Shown here piece after piece: positions 46,497-55,382 of a DNA stretch of 64,000 nucleotides. The notes below the pieces were generated by a model. The model ran no database searches. It was given only the letters and a program-made list of their open reading frames with translations, and was not told the DNA's origin. The position numbers and the translations under genes are program-made. Location: the NCBI RefSeq assembly GCF_014256275.1, contig NZ_JACCFE010000006.1, forward strand, positions 27,385 to 91,384, written 5' to 3'. The DNA comes from Rhodococcus sp. 4CII. Its GTDB lineage: Bacteria > Actinomycetota > Actinomycetes > Mycobacteriales > Mycobacteriaceae. Each line of letters starts with the position of its first letter. The stretch's first letter is position 1.

Positions 46497-47267
46497 CTAC
46501 ATCACCCAGCTCACCATGATGATCGCATCGTAGATTCCGTGGGCCATGATCGATGGCCAGAGCGATCGTGTGTAGAGCGCGAGTGCAACGTAGACCACGC
46601 CGCCGATGAACGCCGAAACGACGTTGCCGGTACCGAAGTCCGAATGCACTAGTGCGAACAGAGCGGTGGATGCGGCAGCGGTGATCGTGATGAGGATCGT
46701 GGCGTGCGGTCGCCACCGCTGCACGATCAGTGGGAGGCTACGGAAGACCACTTCCTCGAAGAGGCTTGCACCGAGAAACGATGCTGCAAGCGCGCCATAG
46801 AGCCCGAGATCTTTCACGTTCGCATGCCGAGTTTCCTGCGCGGCAAGCGCTGCGGGATCGACTACGGGAAAGGCCTCGCTGATCAGCTCCGAGAGGTAGT
46901 GATAGTCCAGTAGTGCGAGCGCAGTGGGAATGACCACGATCCACACCAGCTGAGCGCGCACCCCCACTTGTCGATCCCGAATCCGTACCAGCCCGAGACC
47001 CAGCCAGCGGAATCCGCGGACGAACTCCGCGCGGACATTCCATGCCGGCCCGATCGGGGAAGCCTTCTTCACCATGAGCGCGGCCAGGGCGAAGACGATC
47101 AGTGCGCCGAGGACGGCCGCAAGTGGCTGATCGTGGGCGAGGCTCGCGGCCCACAATGTCCCCAGAAGCGGGCCCGTAGCTGTGATGAGGAAGCGTTTAT
47201 CGCGCACGCGAGCGTGGCGGTCACCTTCTGATGGTTTGTCCTGTTTGTCGATCGCGGCATCGCTCAT
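46497..47267 (-). CDS. CPBP-family intramembrane metalloprotease
   Basis: 256 residues with about six membrane segments and the three CPBP motifs: EEVVFRSLP (EExxxR), LFALVHSDFG (FxxxH) and SIMAHGIYDA (HxxxD/N). ATG 47267 follows GGGGGGATCTCG; the longer frame from 47312 is unlikely. Bacterial members act in bacteriocin self-immunity or peptide maturation. No bacteriocin gene is adjacent, so the substrate is unknown. Confidence 0.85.
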   Translation of the reverse strand: MSDAAIDKQDKPSEGDRHARVRDKRFLITATGPLLGTLWAASLAHDQPLAAVLGALIVFALAALMVKKASPIGPAWNVRAEFVRGFRWLGLGLVRIRDRQVGVRAQLVWIVVIPTALALLDYHYLSELISEAFPVVDPAALAAQETRHANVKDLGLYGALAASFLGASLFEEVVFRSLPLIVQRWRPHATILITITAAASTALFALVHSDFGTGNVVSAFIGGVVYVALALYTRSLWPSIMAHGIYDAIIMVSWVM

Positions 47268-47346
47268 CGAGATCCCCCCGAAGTGATGAACATGAGCGTG
47301 CCACCGACACATGCAGTGTCAGTGGCACGATGGCGTGAGACTTTGG

Positions 47347-47724
47347 TCAGGCCGACGCAGCGAGCTTGTCCCCCGCCGATTCAGGTGAGGCGGTGGCCGC
47401 TCCGCTGTCGGTCGGCGTCACTGACTGTTCTTTCTGAGCGCTCTTGCGGGGCCGGCGTTGCGGTGCGCGTCGGCTGGCCTTGCTGTCATCTGCCTGCCAC
47501 CGCTTCAGATCGGAATCGGTGAATCCCGCGCTGCGGGCATCGGCGATCGCGTCGGTCAAGGCCTTCTTGTTCGCCGCATCCGTGCGCGCGAACTCCTCGC
47601 GGGTATCGGCGAGAGTTTTGTGTGCCGTGGCGACGACGCGGATCGCTTGCATCTTCTTCTCGGCTTCTCGTCGGATCTGTTCATCGAGAGCGGCGAATTC
47701 GGTTTCCAGCGACTGGTTCTCCAT
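47347..47724 (-). CDS. Small coiled, basic protein beside oriT
   Basis: 125 residues. The first half is a coiled helix (LETEFAALDEQIRREAEKKM), the second a basic, Lys/Arg-rich tail (SKASRRAPQRRPRKSAQKE). ATG 47724 fits the start of coding bias; the frame upstream is the untranslated oriT region. Its place, diverging from mobC-relaxase across the putative oriT, suggests a relaxosome accessory or DNA-binding protein. No family recognised. Confidence 0.55.
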   Translation of the reverse strand: MENQSLETEFAALDEQIRREAEKKMQAIRVVATAHKTLADTREEFARTDAANKKALTDAIADARSAGFTDSDLKRWQADDSKASRRAPQRRPRKSAQKEQSVTPTDSGAATASPESAGDKLAASA

Positions 47725-48310
47725 GCGGTCGATCGTATAGACGTTGCGCGCGAATCTCGAGCCGTACACGCGGCGTGTGCACGAGCCGAGTCGCGCTCGG
47801 ATTCCGTTGTCCCCGGGTGGGTGTCCGGGTAGGCGTTGTGTGCACACGACACAGCGGAGCGGAGAAATGTCGTGTGTGCCCAATGCCGTTAAGCCCGGTA
47901 CCCACTTGGGGACAACTCCCCCGCGGCGACGTCGCGTTGGATGCGCGCAGCGCGGTCCATTGTCAGCACGTTCGGGCGCGCCGGCCGACCACAAGTGTGG
48001 AGCGCCCTGATCCTCGTGTGGATGCCCGAGATTCCCCATCCCGCTCCGCTCGATCTCAGGCACCCACAATCGGGTCCGCACCACAGGTGGGGACGGGCCG
48101 GAAACCGCGCAAAGGAACTCGCTGCGCTCGTCCTGTGCTTCTTTCAAAAACCGGCACACGACGCAGGCGCTGCGTGCCAACTGATCGAGCCCCGGCGGAG
48201 CAAGATGGAAACTTAGGTGCCCTAAGTTGGGGTCAGGTCTGGACGCTGCGCTCTGGACCTGAGACACTTTCGTGTAGCCCCACATGGTGGGGGCGCTGCG
48301 CTGGGCCGAA
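47725..48310. other. Putative origin of transfer (oriT)
   Basis: About 590 bp without a gene, directly upstream of mobC and relaxase. Inverted repeats: CACACGACA/TGTCGTGTG (47843-47876), ACTTAGG-TGC-CCTAAGT (48211-48227) and TCAGGTC/GACCTGA (48233-48262). CGCTGCGCT occurs twice (about 48244 and 48290). Repeats next to the relaxosome genes are characteristic of oriT; the nick site is not identified. Confidence 0.6.
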
Positions 48311-48325
48311 CGAGAGGTGACGACG

Positions 48326-48724
48326 ATGAGCGATGAGACCGCTCATCGTCCGCGCCGATTCCGGCGTGAGCGCCGTGCGAACGTCGACGGTGGCCGGCAG
48401 GCTCGGCATGTGGTGAAGGTGACTCCCGAGGAGGAGTCGGCTCTGCTGGCGAAGGCGCAGCATGCGCGAGTGAGTGTGCCGCGGTTGCTCGTTGAGTCCG
48501 CCCTCGCGGGGCACTCCGAGACCGCGTCGGAGCGGCGGGAGTTCGCGGAGCAGTTGTTCGGCGCGTTCCGGTTGCTGTCGGCGATTTCGATCAACGTCAA
48601 CCAGATGGCGAAGGCCACCAACGCCACCGGGGATCTGCCCGAGAATCTCGGTGTCACGCTCGGCGAGGTGCGCCGAGTCGCGATGCGAATTGACGGCATT
48701 CTGCAGGAGTTCGACGCGCGATGA
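48326..48724 (+). CDS. mobC: MobC-family relaxosome accessory protein
   Basis: 132 residues. N-terminal Arg-rich region, a ribbon-helix-helix-like stretch (VVKVTPEEESALLAKAQHAR) and the MobC core NVNQMAKATNATGDLPENLG. MobC proteins bind oriT and help strand opening for the relaxase. ATG 48326 has GAGAGGTGA upstream. It overlaps the relaxase gene by 4 nt (ATGA), the standard coupling of this pair. Confidence 0.85.
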   Translation: MSDETAHRPRRFRRERRANVDGGRQARHVVKVTPEEESALLAKAQHARVSVPRLLVESALAGHSETASERREFAEQLFGAFRLLSAISINVNQMAKATNATGDLPENLGVTLGEVRRVAMRIDGILQEFDAR

Positions 48725-50427
48725 TCGTGAAGATCACCAGCGGTGAGAAGATGACCGGTCTGCTGTCGTATCTGCAAGGTCCAGGCCGGTCGAACGAGCA
48801 CACTGACCCGCACCTGGTGGCGGGAGATCCGGCGATCATGGCCTGGCATGACGACAATGAGCTGTCGCATCAGGACGCGATCGCGATTGCTCGCCAGATC
48901 GATGAGCCGCGTCAGGTTTTCGGTACCGAGGTCCGCGAACCGAACTACCTCCGGAACGACAAGGGCGAGGATGTGCGGGACTCGCACGGCAAGAAGGTGC
49001 GGGACCCGATCGACCCGTGGCGGGATGCGAACGTGTGGCACTGCTCGCTGTCGCTGCACGTCGACGAAGGCGAGCTTACCGACGAGAAGTGGGGCGTGAT
49101 CGCGCAGGAATTCATGGACGGCATGGGGTTCACCGAGACCTCCGGCCGCTCCCCCGCCCGTTGGGCCGCGGTCCGGCACGGTGTGTCCACCAAAGGCAAC
49201 GACCACATCCACATCGCGGCGTCCGTGGTGCGCGAGGACGGTACGAAAGTCGACTTGTGGCGGTCGAAGAAGCGCGCGAGTGAGCTCGCTGGCGAACTGG
49301 AACGCAAGCACGGGCTCGCGGTCATTGCCTCCCGTGAAACGGGTTCCGGCGAACGCGGTTACCACCGGGCCGAGAAGCATCGTGCCGAACGTGAGGGTGC
49401 CCCCGAGTTGGACCGCGAACTTCTTGCACGCCGCGTCCGTGCGTGTGCGACCGCATCGAAGTCCGAGGCGGAGTTCGTGCGACGACTGCGTGGCCAGGGA
49501 TTGGTCGCGCGGCCCCGTTTCGCGTCGGGGCGAAGCGACGTCGTTGTCGGATACAAGGTAGCTGTTCGGCCCGCCGCTGGGCACACTCCGGTCTTCTACG
49601 GCGGCGGGCATCTCGCCAAGGATCTGACGTTGCCGCGGTTGCGCAGCGAGTGGGAGGACAGCCCGCAAGCGTCGGCGGCGGCCGTCGACGAGTGGAACGC
49701 GGCTCGCCGCGACCTGCCGACGGTACGGGTGGGACGGGAGAGTCAGGAACTCGACCCGAAGTTGCTCGACCGGGCCACCGCGGACATCGGAAAGTGGAAC
49801 GCCTACCTGCGGTCCATCCCGCTCGAGGACCGGGGACAGTGGGCACGCGCCGCCGGCCGTACTGCGGGGGTGTTCGCGGCGTGGTCCGCGAAGGTCGAAC
49901 CGACACCCGGACCCCTGGCCGCGGCGGCCCGTCAACTCGCTCGGTCCGCGCAACTTCCGGCGCACCGGGCGTACCGGGCACCGAAGGGCACTATGTCTGC
50001 GGGTGGTGCCGCACTGATCGTGATGCAGACCAGTGGGCACCTCCCGAAGTGCGTGTCCGCGATGCTGTTGCTGCGGCAGTTGATGAAAGCCATGGAGGCG
50101 ATCGCGGATGCACATCGTGCGTCAGGCGAATTGCACCGGGCACTCGACATCGAGTACTCGGTGCGCACCGAGCTCACCCAGTCACGGTGGTCGGTACCAG
50201 ATTCCGCACGTGGCGAAGTCCGGATGACGATGCAGGACGACACGTCGACATCGACACTCACACCGGAACAGGAAAAATTGCGGCGACTTGTCGCACTCGA
50301 CAGTGCAGCACCACCGTCCGAGGCCGTGAGGCGTCCAGTGTTACCGATTCCCGCACCGCTCGACCCATCCCCGCGCACTCATGCCGGGCGCGACCGCACA
50401 CGCGGCAACGACGGCAACGAAAGATAG
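48721..50427 (+). CDS. Relaxase/mobilization nuclease (MobA-like)
   Basis: 568 residues. It begins MIVKITSGEKMTGLLSYL, typical of the relaxase N-terminus. Motif II-like WHCSLSLH lies near 106-113, and the metal-binding triad is H153 with H162 and H164 (GNDHIHIAASVV). The C-terminal half is helical and variable. It would nick oriT, bind the 5' end and be delivered by the TraG-like protein at 56111-57898. Full length with coding bias throughout. MOB subclass is not certain from sequence alone; MOBP-like is likely. Confidence 0.85.
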   Translation: MIVKITSGEKMTGLLSYLQGPGRSNEHTDPHLVAGDPAIMAWHDDNELSHQDAIAIARQIDEPRQVFGTEVREPNYLRNDKGEDVRDSHGKKVRDPIDPWRDANVWHCSLSLHVDEGELTDEKWGVIAQEFMDGMGFTETSGRSPARWAAVRHGVSTKGNDHIHIAASVVREDGTKVDLWRSKKRASELAGELERKHGLAVIASRETGSGERGYHRAEKHRAEREGAPELDRELLARRVRACATASKSEAEFVRRLRGQGLVARPRFASGRSDVVVGYKVAVRPAAGHTPVFYGGGHLAKDLTLPRLRSEWEDSPQASAAAVDEWNAARRDLPTVRVGRESQELDPKLLDRATADIGKWNAYLRSIPLEDRGQWARAAGRTAGVFAAWSAKVEPTPGPLAAAARQLARSAQLPAHRAYRAPKGTMSAGGAALIVMQTSGHLPKCVSAMLLLRQLMKAMEAIADAHRASGELHRALDIEYSVRTELTQSRWSVPDSARGEVRMTMQDDTSTSTLTPEQEKLRRLVALDSAAPPSEAVRRPVLPIPAPLDPSPRTHAGRDRTRGNDGNER

Positions 50428-50479
50428 CAGTGAACTATCGCCGACCGGCAGTGTCGGGCGGCACCCTTATGCTCAACTC

Positions 50480-51373
50480 GTGACTACCTCTTCCCCGGAC
50501 CCGCGCAAGGTGTTCGTCATCCACGGCCGCAACAGCGGTGCCCGGGATCAGATCTTCGCGTTTCTTCGAGCTCTGGGCCTGTCGCCGATCGAATGGGCGC
50601 ACGCAATCCATGCGACGGGCAAGACCGCGCCGTACATCGGTGAAGTGCTCGATGTCGCGTTCGACTCCGCCCAGGCCATCGTCGTTCTCGAAACTCCCGA
50701 TGACGTCGCGTACCTCCGTACCGACCTCGCCGACGACGATGATCCCGAAACGTCCCCGCAGGGACAGCCGCGGCCGAATGTGCTCTTCGAGGCTGGCATG
50801 GCAATGGGACGAAGCCCCGAGCGGACGATCATCGTCGAGTTCGGCAAGATCAAGCAGTTCAGCGACATCCACGGGCGCCACACCATTCGTCTCGACAACA
50901 CTCCTCAGAAGCGACAAGATCTCAAGAACCGTCTCGCCACGGCCAAATGCGAGGTCGACCCAGTCGGCACCGACTGGCTCACCGCAGGTGACCTCACACC
51001 GCCGGTACCGGCCGGGGGCGGAGTCCCTCTGGGCAGGAAGGTCCCGGCGGCCCCGAAGCCGACCCGACCGCGTTTTTCGGCTTCGCATTTCACGCGTGGT
51101 GGCAACAAACTCGACTACGTCGAGATCACCAACCGCGGCCCCGGTGATGCACTCGATGTCGATGTCGAGGAGATCGATGCGGACGGCCGCGGTCTGCTCC
51201 GTGAGTACGAGAACCTCCCCATTCCGAAACTTCCTCAGGGCAAGTCGTTCCGCATTGACTACATGGGCAACACCGGGGCTGGCGATAACAAGCGGTTCTT
51301 CAACCTGCGTATTACGGGCCGCACCGAAGGCGGGGATCCCTTGGACCAAGAAGAGTATGTGAGCATGACATGA
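50480..51373 (+). CDS. TIR-like nucleotide-binding protein (Cap12/PycTIR type)
   Basis: 297 residues. The first ~150 match the TIR-like family related to Cap12 and Pycsar TIR effectors: KVFVIHGRNSGARDQIFAFL, IGEVLDVAFDSAQAIVVLE, PNVLFEAGMAMG with a probable catalytic Glu104. A Pro-rich linker leads to a beta-sandwich-like C-terminus (KLDYVEITNRGPGDALDVDV). TIR domains of this type degrade NAD upon ligand binding. No cyclase is adjacent. GTG 50480 has no ribosome site, while TATGCT lies 6 nt upstream, so the mRNA may be leaderless. It overlaps the next gene by 4 nt. Confidence 0.7.
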   Translation: MTTSSPDPRKVFVIHGRNSGARDQIFAFLRALGLSPIEWAHAIHATGKTAPYIGEVLDVAFDSAQAIVVLETPDDVAYLRTDLADDDDPETSPQGQPRPNVLFEAGMAMGRSPERTIIVEFGKIKQFSDIHGRHTIRLDNTPQKRQDLKNRLATAKCEVDPVGTDWLTAGDLTPPVPAGGGVPLGRKVPAAPKPTRPRFSASHFTRGGNKLDYVEITNRGPGDALDVDVEEIDADGRGLLREYENLPIPKLPQGKSFRIDYMGNTGAGDNKRFFNLRITGRTEGGDPLDQEEYVSMT

Positions 51374-51783
51374 ACGTGCCCATCCCCCTCGACGACGACG
51401 GCTATCTACGCCGCGAGTGTCCTACCTGTGAGAAGCAGTTCAAGTGGCATCACGGTCCCATCAACGACGAAGCGGCCGCGGCACTTGAGCCGAGCGAGTA
51501 CTTCTGCCCGCTCTGCGGGGTACCCGCAGGTACAAACGATTGGTTGACCAAGGAACAGATCGAGTACGCGCGGGGACGGGCGATCCCCGATATCCTTGCG
51601 CAGCTCTCGAACGAGACAGGGTTGAAGATCGAGGCTACGTCCGACGTCCCCGCACAACTGACCGAGCCCAACGATATGGACATCGTGCAATCGCCGTGCC
51701 ACGCGTACGAGCCGATCAAGGTGCCGGCGGACCATGATCAGCCTCTTCACTGTCTGGTGTGTGGTACAGCATTCGCCATCTGA
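51370..51783 (+). CDS. Zinc-ribbon protein coupled to the TIR-like gene
   Basis: 137 residues with CPTCEKQF near the start, CPLCG near 47 and a closing CLVCG, so two zinc ribbons are possible. The middle (WLTKEQIEYARGRAIPDILA) is helical. ATG 51370 overlaps the TIR stop (ATGA), so the two are translationally coupled and probably act together. It could be a sensor or a regulator of the TIR activity; no family assigned. Confidence 0.65.
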   Translation: MNVPIPLDDDGYLRRECPTCEKQFKWHHGPINDEAAAALEPSEYFCPLCGVPAGTNDWLTKEQIEYARGRAIPDILAQLSNETGLKIEATSDVPAQLTEPNDMDIVQSPCHAYEPIKVPADHDQPLHCLVCGTAFAI

Positions 51784-52136
51784 GCTCGCAACCAGTTGGG
51801 CTGCAATCGCATCCTTTCGGGTGGTTCGGTGCCTCGGTTCACCACGGACACGGCGCGACGGATTCGACAGCGAAGTGCGGCTGGCTCTAGTGGCTCCACC
51901 CACACTTTTATGCCCCTACGACGATGAGCATGGGGTGAACTAGCAGTTCGCCGCGATCGGTGCCTCCGACGAAATCGCCCAAGCCAACGGAACCCTCTCT
52001 CCTACGTGGGAATCGACCGAATACGTTGTCATCTGATCGAATGACATACCTATTGACCTGCATCGTTTCGGTAGACACTTGCGGCCTTAACAGATAAGTT
52101 CCTGATTCCAAACCTAATCCATTTGGAGGCCCAATC
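51784..52136. other. Intergenic region upstream of the three-gene cluster
   Basis: No gene supported. TGTCAT (52027-52032) and ATGACA (52041-52046) form an inverted repeat followed by TTGACC, so the promoter and perhaps an operator of the next cluster lie here. Confidence 0.45.
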
Positions 52137-52325
52137 GTGGCTAGTGTCCCGGAAGTCAACATCAAAGAAGCTGTTAAGGCATTGATCTTCTCCGCAGGGT
52201 TAGCCACGAACGTGGCTCAAGCAGACATTTCTCAGGCGGCTAGATCTCTCGCGAAGCAGTATGGGGTCGCCTCAAGCCGCGAGGTAGAAGCAGAGATTGC
52301 CCGTCACCTCAGGAACCGAGGTTAG
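52137..52325 (+). CDS. Hypothetical 62-residue protein
   Basis: GTG 52137 with TTGGAGG seven nt upstream. Helical (IKEAVKALIFSAGLATNVAQ, SREVEAEIARHL). GC at third positions is lower than in most neighbours, as in the next two genes, suggesting shared foreign origin. No family recognised; an HTH-like or small adaptor protein is possible. Confidence 0.55.
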   Translation: MASVPEVNIKEAVKALIFSAGLATNVAQADISQAARSLAKQYGVASSREVEAEIARHLRNRG

Positions 52326-52328
52326 ACG

Positions 52329-52793
52329 ATGGATCAAGCACAGTTCCTCGCGGCCATAGAGGCGGTATTTGCTCAATCACCCTCGGGATCAGGCAATCTA
52401 ATCGACAGGATGCATTACACGAACGACGGAGTGCTCGGAACAGCGAGCGAGACTTGCGGGACCATCGGGTTCGGCATAGCGGCGGAAATATCTCCGTCCC
52501 AAAATGTTCTGTCGACCGTTAGCGACTTAAATCGCCTCATGACCTTTGGCCACTACTGGCTGGCCGAAGGCGCGGACAACAGCAACTGGTCCCTGGTGTG
52601 TGGTTTCAAGTTTCAGCACGAAACCAGCAATGTCCAGCAGGTCATCGAAATCTCTGCGGGGCTGGTTCAACACAGCCGCGTGATAGTCGATTCTGCCCGA
52701 GAACAGTTGGGCGATGCATCCCACCGTCAGTATTGGCTTGACGACGTTCCTGCGGAAGCTCAGGCACTGATCCTCACCGGACATCTAGGCTAG
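52329..52793 (+). CDS. Hypothetical protein, possibly YbjN/T3SS-chaperone-like fold
   Basis: 154 residues beginning 3 nt after the previous stop. The order of helix, strands and the phrase NVLSTVSDLNRLMTFGHYWL followed by LVCGFKFQHETSN and a long C-terminal helix recalls the YbjN/type III chaperone-like fold, usually a protein-binding module. This is a pattern-based guess only. Coupled to its neighbours. Confidence 0.5.
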   Translation: MDQAQFLAAIEAVFAQSPSGSGNLIDRMHYTNDGVLGTASETCGTIGFGIAAEISPSQNVLSTVSDLNRLMTFGHYWLAEGADNSNWSLVCGFKFQHETSNVQQVIEISAGLVQHSRVIVDSAREQLGDASHRQYWLDDVPAEAQALILTGHLG

Positions 52794-52816
52794 ATCAAGA
52801 TTCTCAGGAGTACGTG

Positions 52817-52933
52817 ATGGCGAAGTCGACATCCCTGAAATGCCACAAGTGTGGTGCCACCCACACAGGTACTTGGAGTGCAACCTTGTGCCCGGACTGC
52901 GCCAAAAAGTCTGGGCAAACAGAACCTAACTGA
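52817..52933 (+). CDS. 38-residue zinc-ribbon micro-protein
   Basis: Very short frame with AGGAG 6 nt before ATG 52817. It contains CHKC at 9-12 and CPDC at 25-28, a complete four-Cys zinc ribbon in 38 residues. It lies 23 nt after the previous gene and a terminator follows 9 nt later, so it is the last gene of the cluster. Role unknown; perhaps a DNA- or RNA-binding co-factor. Confidence 0.6.
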   Translation: MAKSTSLKCHKCGATHTGTWSATLCPDCAKKSGQTEPN

Positions 52934-52942
52934 CACGCGGAG

Positions 52943-52970
52943 GCCCGCACCGTGATGTGACGGTGCGGGC
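52943..52970. terminator. 11-bp stem-loop
   Basis: GCCCGCACCGT (52943-52953) and ACGGTGCGGGC (52960-52970), 6-nt loop, between the micro-protein and the convergent transfer cluster. Confidence 0.8.
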
Positions 52971-53017
52971 GGTGCGACCGAGTTGCTACGAGGTCGAGGC
53001 GAGCCGGCCAGTCATGC

Positions 53018-53842
53018 TCATCGTCCGGTCATCGTCCGCTCGGCAGATTTGCCACGTCTGGCCCGGCCCTTGCGGGCCTTGGGATGGCTGCCCGCGCCGG
53101 CCACCGCTTCGACCGGGTGCCGGGCTTGGTCGAGGTCGGCGCGCATGCGGGTGGCGACTTCTTCTTCGTCGATGCCGGCGGCTCGCATCTGGTCGGCGTC
53201 CTCCTCGCGCCGTTCGGCGGAGTCGTAGTCGTGGTCGGCCACCGCGCGCAGCGAAGCACCGCCAGGTGTCTGCGGTTCGATGTCTGCGCTGTTCGTCTCG
53301 CTGCGCTCAGTCTCGTCGGCGCGTTCGGCATCCGCCCGCTCAGCTTCGTCGAGAATCTCGCTGGCTGTCATGGTGTCGGTTTGGGAGCGGCCGTGTTCCG
53401 CGGCGGCGCGGGCTTTTCGGTTCTCGCCGTCGCGCAGCAGGGCGTCGACGAGCTTCTCGTCCGCGCCCGGAGCGTCAACGTCGATGCCATACCGCTTGGC
53501 GGTTTCAGTGCGGATCCGTTCGACAGCTTCGGATGCGACCTGGGAGTGTTCCTTCCACGCTTGTGCGTGCTGCCACTGGTCGGCGATCTCGCCGGGCTGT
53601 GCACGGTTCCACCATTGGTCATCGAACGAGGCACGCAGGTATGCCTCGGCGCCAGCGCGACTGGTCTCTAGCCGTTGTGCGAGTTCGCGGGCACGTTCTG
53701 CCGATTCGCGGCGCGCCTGCTCGAGGTCACGCTCACGGTTGCGAGCGATCTTCTCGGCCATGCGAGAGGCCAGCTGCAGGGCGACCCGCATCATGGCGTT
53801 GACTTCGTGGTTTGCCGAGTCGACTTCGGGACCTTCGGACAT
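53018..53842 (-). CDS. Coiled-coil protein at the end of the transfer cluster
   Basis: 274 residues, highly charged: helices MRVALQLASRMAEKIARNRE and LEQARRESAERARELAQRLE, then an acidic middle and a basic tail (PKARKGRARRGKSAERTM). AAGGAG precedes ATG 53842. It is the most downstream member of the minus-strand cluster. It may act in the relaxosome or as a scaffold; no family recognised. Confidence 0.6.
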   Translation of the reverse strand: MSEGPEVDSANHEVNAMMRVALQLASRMAEKIARNRERDLEQARRESAERARELAQRLETSRAGAEAYLRASFDDQWWNRAQPGEIADQWQHAQAWKEHSQVASEAVERIRTETAKRYGIDVDAPGADEKLVDALLRDGENRKARAAAEHGRSQTDTMTASEILDEAERADAERADETERSETNSADIEPQTPGGASLRAVADHDYDSAERREEDADQMRAAGIDEEEVATRMRADLDQARHPVEAVAGAGSHPKARKGRARRGKSAERTMTGR

Positions 53843-53876
53843 GTCGTTCTCCTTACGGTGTTCGGAGGATTCGGGG

Positions 53877-55362
53877 TCAACGCCCCAGGTCGGTGTCGCG
53901 ACGTCGCGGTGGCCGGTTACGTGCGTCGTCGTTGCTCAGCGCGGTCTGTGCTAATGCGGCGCCAGGCGCCCGGGGCGGGTAGGGGAAGTCGAGGACGTGC
54001 GCTGGTGGGGTGCTCGCTTGTTGCTGCGCCACGCGAGCATCGGCGTGTAGCGCGTTGCGGACGTATCCGGAGAAGAACTTGTCATTCGAACTGGCGTCGA
54101 GGGTGTTGATGGACACCCGGAGTTCACGCGCGGACTGTCCGTGCGCGTCGATCTCCGAAGCGACCTCCCTGATCGCCTGTTCGCGCCGCTCCTTGGCCCC
54201 AGGGCCGTCGAAGACCATTCGATGTAGTTGCTCGTACTCGAAAAGTTGGACGTGAAGCTGTCAGCGCGCATTTTGAACTTGACCCGCGTGTGCACTTGTT
54301 CCTCGAACGCAGCGTCGAGCGGTGTCCGCCTCAACACGTCCTGGGCCAGCGACTCACCGAGCTTGCCGTATTCGAGCTCGATCCTGTTGTGGAGGTCATA
54401 CGAGTCAGAGCCGATCACATCGCCGTCGACCACTACTTCGCGATCGTCTCGGAGTTGCCGGAGTAACTGCATCAGTTCGCCCGCACGAGTGTCGACATCC
54501 TGACGGAACTGCTGGTCCGGGGTGATCTCCGATTCCCCGGCATGGTCGCGGGTTGCGGCCGTGTCGATACCGTTGTGTGCCGCGACTCCGGTGACGGCCG
54601 CGGCCCGGGCGTCCTCACTGAGGGCGCCTTTGTGGATGTTGAGCTGGGTGACGGTGGTCTCGGCCTGGTCGACGGCAGCGGAAAGAGCTGCCCATTGCTG
54701 AGATGTGAGGGTGGGATCTTCGGCGAGGTTGCGGACGGTGTGGAGTAGGGCCGCAGAGTGCTGGCGGAGCGATTCCATATCCAGGTCCGGGTCTGTGCAA
54801 GTGGCGGCCTCGATTTGGGCTTCGCTATGTCCGGCGTCGCGGGCGCGGCCCTTGGCTCGGTCGAGTTCTGCTGCGAGATGGGCTTGGAAGCGTTCGTGTT
54901 GCTGCACGTAGTAGTCGGCGGGTGTGGCGGGTACGTATCCGAACGGTTCGTCGACCGGTTCGTCGTGCCCCCCGACGGCCAGGTGGTCGCCGTCGTAGAC
55001 GTTTCGGGCTGCCCAGGCGACGTCGCGTAGTTCGGGTGAGAGTGGTTGGTGGACGGGTGAGTGCGGGTTTCTGAGTTCGGAGAGGATCTCGTTGGCATGG
55101 GTGGTGAGGATCTCCCATGCGCGGGAGTATGAGGACCGCTGTTCGTCGAGCTCAGGGTGGACGCGTCGCGGGTGAGGGACACGTCGACCTGGGATGCGCG
55201 GTCGGCCCGTGCTGCGTGGAGTGCGTGGTTGAGTGCTTCGAACGCGGCGGCCCTTGAGGTGTGCTGGGTGGTGGAGGTGCCATGCGGCAGCCCTTGCGTG
55301 CCGTTGCTGCGGAAATAGTTGCAGGTGGCGGTGTAGATGCCGTCGTCGCGGTGCATATCCAT
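53877..55362 (-). pseudogene. Transfer-cluster gene with two frameshifts
   Basis: Reading from ATG 55362 (AAAGGAA upstream), the first ~68 codons (YTATCNYFRSNGTQGLPHGT) are in one frame. Coding sense passes to a second frame near 55155-55165, where VHPELDEQRSSYSRAWEIL begins, and to a third at the AAAA run 54241-54244, where FEYEQLHRMVFDGPG continues. Both changes look like 1-nt deletions. Restored, it would be a helical protein of about 495 residues with a long middle coiled region. No family recognised. Either it is decayed or the assembly has homopolymer errors; its operon neighbours are intact. Confidence 0.7.
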
Positions 55363-55382
55363 GGGGTTCCTTTCCCTGGTGC

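Noticed and set aside
48343..50115. 590-residue minus-strand open frame
   Set aside because: Antisense to mobC and relaxase, both of which have family motifs.
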